Shown: positions 52,075 through 62,392, counted from the stretch's first letter. The stretch is DNA of 64,000 nt from Ariolimax columbianus (GCA_036924085.1 JAVGWX010000013.1:44071175-44135174), one strand, 5' to 3'. The notes: a model not told the origin generated them from the letters alone. Made by a program: numbers and translations.

Positions 52075-52425
52075 AGGCTAACGTCTGGTCAGGCAAAATA
52101 CACTGATCAGACATGTTAGTCAGGGTCAGGAGAAATATATTGGGCAAGACCCTTACCTGACCTCCTCGTTGGTCATCCTGGAAACGGGCTGTTGTCGAGA
52201 ACAACATTCTGGCTAATAAGGTGAGATTCGTCGTGATCTCCGTAGTAGTGAGCGATACGCAGATGAAGTCAAGCATAGCACAACCGCCTGGAGTATCCTG
52301 GTTCACCTTAATCAGCACGCTCGGGATGGGAGAAACGCTACGACAACCCGCCTCTTAACGTCCTTTTCAGGTCGCCCAAAAGAGTAATCTACTCATTGCC
52401 GGACATTCCCCAAACAACTTTTCTT
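52075..52425 (+). mobile_element. S4 element with satellite
   Basis: About two 38-bp units (GTCAGGCAAAATACACTGAT) then body: CTGGAAACGGGCTGTTGTCG, GTAGTAGTGAGCGATACGCA, GCATAGCACAACCGCCTGGA, TTAATCAGCACGCTCGGGAT, AGTAATCTACTCATTGCCGG and a CAAACAAC tail. Most complete copy. Confidence 0.88.
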
Positions 52426-52598
52426 CTATGATCTACTAGTTCATTAATGATGTCCTCTGTTGTCTCTGATGAAGTCTTATTGGTCGTAACGCAAGTACGT
52501 TTTCTTGTGTGTTTTCATCTCAGTGCGGTATCTGACTATACCCATTTATGATTGTTTTAGTCACTGTGCTTTCTTACTTTTAAATCAATCAACATCAT
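52425..52598. other. Spacer
   Basis: Short unique sequence between S4 and the LINE; nothing seen. Confidence 0.5.
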
Positions 52599-52599
52599 T

Positions 52600-52805
52600 C
52601 TTCTTCTTCTTCATCGCACGCAGTCAGACAGTAACCATTATTTTTTTCGAAAAAGGCAGCGGTCATCCTGAGGCTGTCGACACTGTCATATAGCTTGTCT
52701 AGTGTTGCCACTGGTGAGGGCCACATCTGCTCACTTTGATCCTCGTATGTCGGGCAGTTTTGCAGCAAATGCTCAGCGATAATTTTCCCGGTACCACACG
52801 GGCAT
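52600..52805 (-). mobile_element. GAA-tailed LINE 3' end, second copy in tandem
   Basis: Complement: ECPCGTGKIIAEHLLQNCPT, QMWPSPVATLDKLYDSVDSL and GCGATGAAGAAGAAG. It joins the tail of the neighbouring copy head to tail: the (GAA)n of the upstream copy leads directly into the finger-like block of this one. Confidence 0.9.
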
Positions 52806-55340
52806 TCTTCTTCTTCTTCTTCTTCGTACGCAGTCAGACAGTAACCATTATTTTTTCGAAAAAAGCGGCGGTCATCCTGAGGCTCTCGCCACTGCCATAG
52901 AGCTTGTCTTGCAGTTCCACTGGTAATGGCCACATCTGCTCTCTCTGATCCTCGTATGTCGGGCAGTTCTGCAGCAGATGTTCAGCGGTCATTTTACCAG
53001 TACCGCACGGGCATTCGTCGGTACTCCCTATCTTCATTTTGTTGAATAGGTGGTACCTCAGTCTATTGTGGCCAGTGCGAAGTCTGAAGACAACGACCTG
53101 CTCTCTTCTGTTCAACTGGTAATAGGCATCGTTTTTGGTGTAGCCAGTATGTTCGGTTTCCCATTTGGTCATGTATCTGGCTTTGATAAGCCGTTTTGAC
53201 TCTTCGTATGTCATACTAGTATCTGGTTGTGGTAGTTTTACACCTTCTTTTGCCAGTCTGTCTGCCTCCTCGTTGCCTTGGATGTTGCAGTGAGATGGAA
53301 CCCACTGCACCACTGGCTCTCATTCGGTTTCTCTCGATCTGGCTTTTCCATGTCATGCGCCGATCAAATGTGACTCCCAGATAGTTTGGGATGTCGTTTG
53401 GCTGCAGGAATTTGCCATTTAGGCTTAATTTGGTGATTTGTGGTTTGATTGAAAGCGAGAATAGTGTGCATGTGGTTTTCTCCTCGTTTATTTTGACCAG
53501 CCATGAGTTCGCCCTCTCTTCCAGCGATGCTAGGGCCTGCTGCATCCGATTTCTTGCTAGCCTGGGGTACAATACCCCTTTTCCAGCTTTGGTTCAGGAC
53601 TAAATGCAGTTTCCTCTTTGCTGTTTGGCCCAGCCCCATCAGCATTTCGTTTGTTACCCCGTCTTTTCCGGGAGATGTCCTTTTCTTTAATGTTCTCATG
53701 GCCTCTTCCATTTCGTTCATTGTTAATTTTGCCATCATATGCTCTTATGGTGCCAAATTGATGTTGTCGTGCCCCTTTTGCTCTTCATTAATGTCTGTAT
53801 GCCTATCTGCAGTGACATCTATGTGTTTCTCTCTGGTATAGTGTTCAACAAAGGCGTTTGCGGCTTTTTTTCCAGTGAGCAAGTTTTCGCCCTGCTTGAT
53901 GATAATTTATTTGTTTAATGAAGTTTCGTCCTTCGTGGCTCTGACTAGCTTCCATAGTTTGTTCCCTTCTTTGTCTAATTTGAGGCTTTCTGTTTTGTTT
54001 TTCCAGCTTTCTCTTGATGTTGGGTTTAGAGTGTATTTGTATTTCGCCGTGGTGGCTTTGAGGGCGATATTTGCCTCCATAGATTGTTCTCGCTCTGCCA
54101 TGTTCCTAGCATCTGTGACTGCGTCTTCCGCTTTCTGAAACTCATCATTCCAACAGGGCTTATAATTTTTCCTTGCCCTTCTTGGGATGGTTTCAGTGGC
54201 AGCTTGCATTATTGCTTTGCTTAGGCTTTCCATCATGTGCTTCATTTTGTTGTTCCGTGTGTTGATGGTTTCACACAGCCCATCTGTCAGGCTTGCAAAT
54301 CTGTCCCAGTCGGCTCGTTTGTAATTCCAACGTGGGAGCGGTTTTGTTTCCTGTGGGCCTACTTCCATATCAATTTCTAGCCTAATTGGCCTGTGGTCGC
54401 TACCTGCTAATTGGTTTAGCACCTGGCGGTCTATTTTATGGTGAATACCCCCCGTGGAGAAGGCCAAATCTGGAGTCGAGGTGGTATGCCATGTTCTAGA
54501 ATAGAAGCTAGGGCTATCATCCGGCCTATTGATTAGATAGAGATTTGTGTCTATCTCCCAATCTTCCACTTCGTCACCTCTGCTGTCTGTGTCCGAGTAT
54601 CTCCATCTCTCCGAGTGGCTGTTGAAGTCTCCAACTACTATGCAGTTGGAGTCTTTGACTTCCATACTCGGGAGCCATAGGTCTTTATTTGGTGGTCCGT
54701 ACAGGTTGAAGATGCGGATCGTCGTCTCTTGAGCCATCATGTCAACTTCTACAATTGCTGCTTGTCCGGTGTGATTGACAGATACCGCGCTACTCGGTAT
54801 GCAGTTACGGGTCAGTATCAGAACCTATCCTTTGTGACTTTCTCTATCCAGGCGGAAGGCCTGGTATTCTCTGATTGAGAATTTATGGCTGCTGTTGAGG
54901 TGCGTTTCTTGGAAACATGCCACGTCAATCTTACCTTCATGCAGGTGATGTGTTAGGGAAAGGTTTTTGTTAATGACTCCCTCCGCATTCCACTGTAGTA
55001 TTTTGAGGGTCTTGAGTTTTTGGTCAATAGAAATTGCCACATAGCCATATGCCTTGACTTCACAACACATGAATGGGTGACCACCAGTATGTAAGGATGG
55101 GCCCCTTCGAGGTGTGAGGCCCGGCACTCTCGCTGCCTGGCGGGACTCCGCAGGATGAGCGCCATTCTTTTTTTCTGATCGGTTGTACTGTCATCATACT
55201 GCGATTTACGTTGCACTGTTTCGTTAAGCCTGTGGCCCAGTGCATCCGATTTCAACAGGCGTTTCTGTAGGGATGCCCTCCTTAGCCTTTGGCTGTCCCC
55301 AGCCTATCTCCAAGGCAGCAGTTGTTTTGGATCAGAGTTG
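52806..55340 (-). pseudogene. GAA-tailed LINE (group 2), longest copy, RT core deleted
   Basis: Minus strand, 5' to 3'. (1) APE endonuclease, 55127-54300: LKILQWNAEGVINKN, DVACFQETHL, an in-frame TAG near 54826, then IRIFNLYGPPNK, VVGDFNSHSERW, TPDLAFST and GSDHRPI; catalytic residues of the family are visible. (2) Linker to 53907, ending LWKLVRATKDETSLNK. (3) RT start, 53738: MEEAMRTLKKRTSPGKDGVT then a break after SWKRGIVPQ. (4) It resumes at ARNRMQQALASLEERANSWL and PNYLGVTFDRRMTWKSQIE, so the palm with its YADD box is missing. (5) A second deletion joins to VQWVPSHCNIQGNEEADRLA of RNase H, losing most of that domain. (6) Finger-like CPCGTGKMTAEHLLQNCP and (GAA)n tail. Confidence 0.92.
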
Positions 55341-55509
55341 TCTCTCTTATGGAAGTTGTCTTACAGGACTAACGAGTCTTCACTACTCGTGTCTATAGGG
55401 TGCGGTGATGATATATGAGATATGATATATGATATGGACTATGTGCTGGCAACATCATTCAATTAGACATAGACATACCTTGATTTGCGATAAGCATAGA
55501 TACGGAAGT

Positions 55510-55570
55510 ACACGAAAAGTACATAAAAGGGTAAGCTACTCAATGTGGGCATTCGCAAACAACAACAGCG
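55510..55570 (+). mobile_element. S4 tail fragment
   Basis: GTAAGCTACTCAATGTGGGC then ATTCGCAAACAACAACAG matches the S4 3' end. Confidence 0.65.
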
Positions 55571-55639
55571 AGGCTGCGATATATGTGCCTGTCAGTCCGA
55601 CATATCGAGTGTTAGAACGGTGGGCCGTTGGTCTTAATT

Positions 55640-56030
55640 TAGGTGTCCACAGGTTACCGAGTGGTCTGCCGGGGTCTTTATATATGACAAGGACATCAAT
55701 AGCACCACTGCCTCAAAGAGAGCATGTCGTAAGAGGCGACTAACTGTGTGACATGGCATAACACCGGCTATGGTTATGTAGTTTGTTTATAACATCATAG
55801 ATGGCGCTATACAGGCTGCATGTCTACTTTTCTCTAGTGTTTTAGTCTATTAAGATGAACTCGCACATCGGTTAAACACCCATCGCAGCGGAGTATTAAG
55901 CTGCTCGAGCCTAGCCAACTAAGCAGGAAACCCTTCTCCCGGCTACATCCAGCTCATACCAGAGCTGAAAGCTGGACAGGGACATCTGCCTCTGTAGAAG
56001 TACAGGTCGACAAAAAACTAAAAACTAAGA
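55640..56030 (+). mobile_element. S3 SINE, ACTAAG-tail form, full length
   Basis: Head CGAGTGGTCTGCCGGGGTCT, AATAGCACCACTGCC, then AGAGCATGTCGTAAGAGGCG, ACTAACTGTGTGACATGG, GTCTATTAAGATGAACTCGC, AAGCTGCTCGAGCCTAGCCA, ATACCAGAGCTGAAAGCTGG and AAAAACTAAGAACTAAGAAG. Best reference copy for the family. Confidence 0.9.
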
Positions 56031-56049
56031 ACTAAGAAGAACAGGTTAC

Positions 56050-56085
56050 GTTGCAGCCCCCGCCCCCACCCCCCCCCCCCCCCTT
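56050..56085. repeat. C-rich homopolymer-like tract
   Basis: CCCCCGCCCCCACC followed by a run of about 17 C; the complement is G-rich. Confidence 0.9.
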
Positions 56086-56364
56086 CCCAATCCTACGCTG
56101 CTGGCCATAACGTTAGTATTATCACCAGTTGAGCTAGAGGTACTTTCAGAAAAACTATCACCACGGTTAATAAATCTTGTGGCAGAGCACTGGCTTTTCA
56201 CGACAACGGGTGAAGGCTCAACACCGGTTACAATTACGACCCATTTGACAGCACTTTTAATTGGAACCTGGCTTTCAGTTGGAAATCCAATAGAGTGGGC
56301 TCAACGGCCACTGCCCAGACAAAATTCAAGTTAAAAATCTGCCCAAGTTATTTGTACCTTTCCC

Positions 56365-56535
56365 CAGGTGGTTTGTTGAGAACATCTATAGCTGGCTGCG
56401 AGTCTACTTAGCTCTTGTGTTTGAGTCTATTAAGATTGACTCGCATATCGGTTAAAACCACCCTCCAAGAAACTGGTTGTATGCAGAATATGTGGAGTCT
56501 TCTGAAACAGTATAAAAGACCTTAAGTTGAGTTAA
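56365..56535 (+). mobile_element. S3 SINE fragment with the LINE-type tail
   Basis: GTGGTTTGTTGAGAACATCT, TTTGAGTCTATTAAGATTGA, CGGTTAAAACCACCCTCCAA, then GAAACTGGTTGTATGCAGAA, GGAGTCTTCTGAAACAGT and CTTAAGTTGAGTTAAG. Third example of the S3 body joined to the LINE tail. Confidence 0.85.
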
Positions 56536-56544
56536 GTGACTGTT

Positions 56545-57355
56545 ATGGAGGGAAAGTAAGGATGTCTCTCACACATCCTCCCCGACAACACTGAAAGGTT
56601 AAAAAGCATAACTGCAACGGCTGAACGTCTTGTGAGTGGGGGGGTGGGGGGGGGGAGGATTGAGGAGAGGAGGTGGCCCACTTCTCGTCCTCCCTACTTT
56701 TCTTCAACAATAAACATTTATGTTCAGTTTACGTAAACGTAGACTGGAACGTGTCGCTTCCGTGAGATACTGCTCTAATACTGTTTCGTTCTTAAAAACA
56801 ACAGCACGGCACTCCTGGTATACCCATAGGTGCCCAGTCTCTCTCGGTAAATGGCGACGAGTGCGGATACTGATGGTTCCTGCAGCTCGCTGGTTGTACA
56901 CACTTCTGTTCCGTCGTCCTGTTTTGCACCTCAGTCCGCTCGAACCTTGTTCGAAATCAATGTTTTGCAGTCTGGAATTTGCTGATTCATCTTATACTGC
57001 CCATCCTAAACATAGATTTAAAAATGTCCCTCTTATCCAAATCTTGAATACCTGTTGTTGGAGCTTGCAAAGTCAGGTCTTTCGTTACACTAAACTCTAG
57101 AAGGACGACAGATCCACCATCTTCTTCAAGTTAAATGCCTGTACAGCTACCATCTATTCATGCCATAGCCATCCCTTCTGTACCTTCGGAAGTAAGGATG
57201 TGGAATCTGACACGCTGACTGTCCGTGTTAGAAAAGTCTCAGATAGCCTTCTCAGAGCTGCAGTCACTGCTTCCCGCGCCATTCTTGTACGGAGGGTTGC
57301 TGTTCTGCATGCCCCGCTCTGCTCAGCGATAACCTGATCTCTCTTGTTTTGTTTG
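56545..57355. other. No recognised gene; G-rich tract inside
   Basis: A G-rich run lies at 56636-56660. A 126-codon plus frame (56720-57100) and a 65-codon minus frame overlap and neither has a family I know. Confidence 0.4.
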
Positions 57356-57356
57356 T

Positions 57357-57603
57357 TTATTTTTTTTTGCGTTCACCTTATTTATATATTCCCCATGTTG
57401 GTGTGCGTTGCATTGTGGTTTTTATTTTGCGCCTGTCGGCCCAGTGCATCCGACTTCAGCATACATTTTATTTAAGGATCTGCTTCCTCGTGCATTTTCT
57501 AAGGGTTTGCTTCCCCGGGGTAACGGACGGTGCTGTGATAGGGATCGAACCCAGCACCTTTGGTTGTGAGCCGTGTCACATAACCACTAGCCAACGCCCT
57601 ACC
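57357..57603 (-). mobile_element. S1 tRNA-derived SINE next to mariner
   Basis: Complement has GGGCGTTGGCTAGTGGTTAT (A box), GGTTCGATCCC (B box), the usual body and an A/T tail. It abuts the C-terminal end of the mariner at 57604-58465. Confidence 0.93.
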
Positions 57604-58465
57604 CTACCTGGAGGTTTGAGACCATAATCCCCTACAAAGTGCTCTTCTAGGGACTTCACACACTCCTCGCAGCTGTCCCTCCATTGTTGAAAGCGTTTCA
57701 GGAAAGCCTCCATTGGGAATGGAGGACACCTGGATCGTCGCATTCCGCATAGTCTTCTCATGACTAAAATCGAGTCCCTTTCAGCAAAATTTTCAGCCTG
57801 TGGACAGCCAAATTTCGCACAGAGCCATATCGGGAATATATGGAGTCTGGCGAATTAGAAAACTGTTGTCTTTGGACAAGAAAGTCTGAATCAGATGGGA
57901 ATCAAGGAAGCTTGCGCTGTCATTATAATGCTGGCAGGTTCACGTGATCCTTCAGGTCCGATCTTTTGCGTCAAACAACATCACTGAAACCACGGGTGAC
58001 CATCAGGTAGTACTCACGGATGGTGGCACGACGGCTACGTAAGACTGCCGTCCGTACTTTGCCAATGACTTCATTATTTCGGATTGATGGGAGCCTACTG
58101 CTTTCCATCGATGTGCGGCCATCTTTGAAGCGATTGTGCCACTCCTTAATTTGTAGGATGGTCGTAGCATCGTCACTGAAAGCCTGTTGAATCGTATGAA
58201 TAGTTTCCACTTGAATATCGTTTAGCTTTTAGCAATATGTGGTGCAGCACCGAGGTTCAATTCTTTTCGTCATTTCGTGTTGAACGAAATCCCGACGGGT
58301 GCTCACTATATTGAATACTCAAAAGCCGACTGCCAGCGACTGATGGAATCTGCAAGCGGTAAAAAAATTCACCAATGGCAGAACGTCCCCTATACATCCC
58401 TGCCTCGCTCTACTTCATTTGTTTCCGAGAAATAAATTAAAGCGGGACTTTTTTTAACACACCTC
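57604..58465 (-). pseudogene. Mariner (MLE) transposon relic
   Basis: The minus strand begins near a GAGGTGTGTTAAAAAAAGTC end (58465), then MTKRIEPRC, VETIHTIQQAFSDDATTILQ, IKEWHNRFKDGRTSMESSRL and VIGKVRTAVLRSRRATIREY (DNA-binding half). Much of the catalytic core is deleted. It resumes with LKILLKGTRF, FLKRFQQWRDSCEECVKSLE and EHFVGDY. Same subfamily as the 15227-16236 element. The other terminal repeat was not found; the S1 SINE lies there. Confidence 0.85.
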
Positions 58466-59105
58466 AAATATGATGGCATCACTTTCCTGAGTGTTATCAT
58501 TTATCAGTTGGTGAACTTCAATCTTTTCCCTCCCGTTGCACCACTCTCTGCATTCCCTCCCTAGGGTTATGATGGCTCTGTTGTAATCTGCCATTCTCAT
58601 AACAAGTGTGAACCAATTCTTCGACCTTAGCTATCGTCTAGACTGTGGTAACCCGTCCAATTGTTCTCTCTTTCTTTTGCTATCCATGCCGCTCATTTCT
58701 TGATCCCTTCATAATAGTTGTCCATCACAAGTGATGAAGACCACTCTCTTTGTTCAGCCGTGTGGACAGTCGTATCACTTGCTGTGTCCGCTGAAATGGG
58801 TGACTTGCGCGGTGATTTGGATTAATGTGAGGAAGAAACTGCGCCTTGTGTCAACCTCACTCACAGAGCCTAAGCTACCTTTTGCCAGTGGCAAGACATT
58901 CATCGAGACGACTGGAGATATCATAGGATGCAGATTTTGTCTCAGGGTTACCACCGAAGCCTTTCCGAGAAACATGTAACCCGCGGGGTAGAAAGGTGGG
59001 ATGGCATCTAACGCAGTTTGTCGTGCCTTTTTGATAACCACAAGAGGTCGTATGGACAACACTCAGCGTGTGAGTTACTCTGGCATCTCTCCCCAGCTGT
59101 ATTCA
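58466..59105. other. Unrecognised sequence
   Basis: Frames of 82 codons (+, 58731) and 95 codons (-, 59062) overlap; neither shows a family motif. May be part of the element that includes repeat H just to the right. Confidence 0.35.
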
Positions 59106-59114
59106 GCTCATCAT

Positions 59115-59440
59115 AGTAGCATATAAAATTCCCACACGCCAAATTCGTGAAGGTGAACCGGCAGAACTAACCCGTGAAATACGACACAGATATAAGCGTA
59201 GTTCCATTCAGCCGGCGTCCAGACCTGGATAAACGGATAGAAGGAAATCACAAAAAAAGAACGAAATAACAAGTCCAGACGGAAAACAACACCACGATTC
59301 CGTGAACACAAGTGTAAGTCGTCGACTAGTGTGAATTCCAGGCAAATCCGTGGTCTGGCGGCATCCATAATGATTCAAAACAATAGAGAAACGTAGACTC
59401 GCTGTCAGTTCTGGCGCCATCTTTTTCCAGATTTCTTCAT
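59115..59440 (-). repeat. Dispersed repeat H, copy 2
   Basis: Complement matches 14755-15010: GAATTCACACTAGTCGACGA, CTTACACTTGTGTTCACGGA, CGGCTGAATGGAACTACGCT and CGTATTTCACGGGTTAGTTC. It continues further on both sides than copy 1. Confidence 0.7.
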
Positions 59441-59689
59441 ACCTGACGTGCTACTGCCTATTTCGAGGTAACCCGCAGATTGTCTTTGGTCTGTGCCACA
59501 TTGTATATGGATGTCACAAATAGAAGTCCCAGCATATACCGTATCTTCGAGATCGGGGTATCTTTTATGCATTCCAGAACCATTCAGCGTTTTTCTTCAT
59601 TCGGAATCTATTCTAACTGTTCACATTGTAAACTGAAGAGTGTGAGGATGCCCAGTCTATAGTCCACAACCGACATACGGTCTTAGTCG

Positions 59690-60065
59690 ATCTGTACATC
59701 AATAGGAGGGCATGACCTTGAGTAGACGAAGCTTTGTCGTGAGCTGGACGTATCGGGGTGGAGGATTTATTGCTTAGCGGGCTAGGCTCAAGTAGCTTAT
59801 TACTCCGCTGCGTTAATACAGGTGTCATGGTTGTTAACTGATGTGAAAGTCCATCTTAATAAACTCAAACACTAGAGCAAAGTCGACCCGCAGCCTGTCC
59901 ATCAGTGTTGCTCTAAACACACCACCTAATGGCTGTTGTTATGCCATGTCACACAGTTAGTCGCCTCTTTCGACATGCTCTCTGTGGGGCAGTGGTGCTA
60001 TTCTTCTCCATGTCAAATACAAATAGCCCGGTGACCACGCGGGGCTCCAACTGTCGGTAACATAT
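59690..60065 (-). mobile_element. S3 SINE, near full length
   Basis: On the complement: CGTGGTCACCGGGCTATTTG, AATAGCACCACTGCCCCACA, AGAGCATGTCGAAAGAGGCG, TGTGTGACATGGCATAACAA, TTTGAGTTTATTAAGATGGA, TTAACGCAGCGGAGTAATAA. The 3' end is slightly truncated or diverged. Confidence 0.87.
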
Positions 60066-60395
60066 GAAATAGAGTCGTTGTCCAAGTTCCCGCCTGTCAT
60101 CATCTCCTGTGCTCACAGGCCTTACTTGTCTGTCGGTTTGTTCTGGTTGACGTGGTTTCTACATGAACGGCTACGATCAAAGGTACCGCGAGGAGCTATT
60201 TCAAACTGTCACACATGTCAATAGCACATCCATCAAAGGTAACATCTCGGAGGTTAGTCTTCACTATAGAATGGTTGAAGGAACGTCACATCATGCAGAC
60301 CTAGTTAGGATTGCTCTGAAAGCTGGAATCCGCATGCCACAGTAAGATTGTCTGCAAGGTCTCCTGTATGTCTCTGACCATCTCATGCCTATATT
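60066..60395. other. No recognisable feature
   Basis: A 60-codon plus frame (60163-60345) has no known motif. Confidence 0.4.
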
Positions 60396-60545
60396 AGTCA
60401 AGACTAATCAGTATGTTTTTGTCTGACTCTGACTAACATATCTAATCAGTGTGTTTTGCCTCTGACTAATATATCTAAGCAGTATGGTTTGCCTGACCAG
60501 ACGTTAGCCTTCCTCTCCGCCACGACTGTCTCCGCTAGCCATGTT
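60395..60545. repeat. Diverged S4-type satellite units
   Basis: Three units of AATCAGTATGTTTTGCCTGA type followed by one TGACCAGACGTTAGCC-type unit, linking the arrays at 1-338 and 4240-4740. Confidence 0.75.
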
Positions 60546-61110
60546 ACCTTACATCTCGGCCACATCACAATGTCCAAAGACAACGTCTGTATTCACATTT
60601 TGTCCCGAAAACAAGAACAAAATAGGGATAATTCATGAATACTAGTTTAACTGCACAATTTATGTATGTTCTGTTGCTGTTTCCTATACCACATGTTTGT
60701 CATGAAAATTCAAGACCATCTGAAGAACTACCAGAGCGAATTGAAAACCATGTCGGCCATTTTCTGTTTTGTTTGCCTGTGTGGATTCTACTGGCGAATG
60801 TATGCCTCATTCCACTAAAACCCATAGTCCTTTCTGCGATATCAAGACGTATTGGCCAGTGTGTGGATGCGTGTGTGTATCTGTGTGTAATATGTTCCTC
60901 AATGACAGGTTTTTTGTACAGTAGTATTGCCAATCATTTCTGTACTGGAAGCCGTGGTCATACGGAGAATAATCCCGATATATCAAGTCAAACTTGACAA
61001 GAAGTGGTTTCGAACCCGAGTTGGGATTTCAAACCAAGCGTCCGCTCCATTTACTTACCTACACCACGCACTTCTAAGGGCCACGTCACTCAAACAATCT
61101 GCTACATAAA
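60546..61110. other. No recognised gene
   Basis: A 120-codon plus frame (60635-60997) contains hydrophobic stretches (FMYVLLLFPIPHVC, LFCLPVWILLANVCLI) but has no family resemblance, and the opposite strand is also open. Confidence 0.35.
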
Positions 61111-61119
61111 CGTTCTTAT

Positions 61120-61481
61120 GGCTTGACTTGGCTTCGTTCGTTCTCAATCTCCCGCAACCAAACCCTGAAAGGGCTTAAGCAGCAGAATGTAGTTCAGAAA
61201 ACGGAATGCGTTATGTCGTAGTTTACGGCTTGACTGCGAAATTTGCACCTTTCAGTCCAACACATCCGACTTCAGCAATCATTTTGTTAGTACCGGTTTA
61301 GTATTCCCTCTTCGATCCTTTCTCCTTAGCCAGTCTGCCCTGCTACAGCCTGTTATCTAGGTTCACCACGTGGAGGTGTAGAAGGGTCTTGGTAGCTCTG
61401 GTTCGCTGGCCCTGACGCTAGCAGTCAGCAATGGGTCGTTGACCACTGCATCGCATGCGCTGCTCAGCATCTTGATCCCAA
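61120..61481 (-). mobile_element. S2 SINE-like element
   Basis: Full-length complement copy: GATCAAGATGCTGAGCAGCG to GGGAGATTGAGAACGAACGA and AGCCAAGTCAAGCC. Flanked by AAC-GTTCTTAT / AAC-TTTCTTAT (61109-61119 and 61482-61492), a candidate 11-bp duplication with one mismatch. Confidence 0.9.
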
Positions 61482-61599
61482 AACTTTCTTATAACTGCTC
61501 AGGTACATAATTATTATATTTTGTTCTTTTAAGTAAATGATACAGGATTTGTATGGCAACGCCATCATTATTCGAGCTTGCGTGAGATAATAACACAGA

Positions 61600-61990
61600 C
61601 AAAGAAGTGCCGGAAGAACAATTCTGTTTCAGACATTACAAACAAACAAGAAAAGTAATTTTATGTTTAAGAACTTTTCTAGAAAAATATGTGGAAGTGC
61701 AAAAAGAACATTGATCTATGTTTTATGGACTAGAAAAATGTTTTTTGATAGAGTTCACGACGGTAGATCATTACATTGTCCTATAGAATTATGTCTAGAC
61801 AGTAAAGACATGAGATTGCTCGGTAATTTGTACAGGGAACAAACATCGTAAGTAAAATCCGGCAGGATTGCACTAGATGCATCAACCAGAAAGAAGAACG
61901 AGACAAATGTATGGATTGTAACCCTGAATTATCATTATCTCCGCGGCACAGATCTTCCTGCAGATCTTCCAGCAGATCTTCCAGCCTTGT
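61600..61990 (+). pseudogene. LINE RT fragment
   Basis: The plus strand reads TLIYVLWTRKMFFDRVHDGR, IELCLDSKDMRLLGNLYREQ and TS, then decays. It corresponds to the FIDYxKAFDRVxHxxLxxxLxxxGxDxKDxRxIxNLYxxQ block of LINE RTs. Only a piece of the palm remains. A triplicated AGATCTTCC motif follows at 61950-61985. Confidence 0.75.
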
Positions 61991-61999
61991 CGTACCATA

Positions 62000-62325
62000 T
62001 GTGACAATACACAACTTGAAATAACCGTATGATACCGTTTTGTTTACCGAAAATGAACAAGATTACTGGAGGAATTATTTCACGTAGATCATTCGGTAAA
62101 TATTAACCCTGATCTCTGAGTAATGAGATCAAACACCGGGGTTCAGGGGCCCGCACGTTAAAATTACCTTATCCTGGTATTTACAGATGCTGGGATTGAC
62201 CTGGAACACACCCGCGGATATTCGAGTTGTAAATAATATGAAACAAAGGATGTCACGCCTTCCAATGATGTCTAACAATATAAGTGGACTGAAGATAGAT
62301 AGAGAAATAGACAGACAGACAGACA
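62000..62325. other. No recognisable feature
   Basis: Spacer with a short (GACA)n run at 62310-62325. Confidence 0.5.
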
Positions 62326-62328
62326 GGG

Positions 62329-62392
62329 GAAAAATAAAAACCACAGTGCAACGCACACCGCCTTGGGGAATAGATAAATAAAGCGAACACAA
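62329..62392 (+). mobile_element. S1 SINE, 3' end only
   Basis: AAAACCACAGTGCAACGCAC, ACCGCCTTGGGGAATAGATA and AATAAAGCGAACAC match the S1 3' end. 5' truncated, lacking the tRNA head. Confidence 0.9.

Noticed and set aside
52834..55255. Functional LINE
   Set aside because: The RT palm and most of RNase H are deleted and an in-frame TAG splits the endonuclease.
60635..60997. 120-codon frame with hydrophobic segments
   Set aside because: No family motif, an open frame also on the other strand, and no conserved context.
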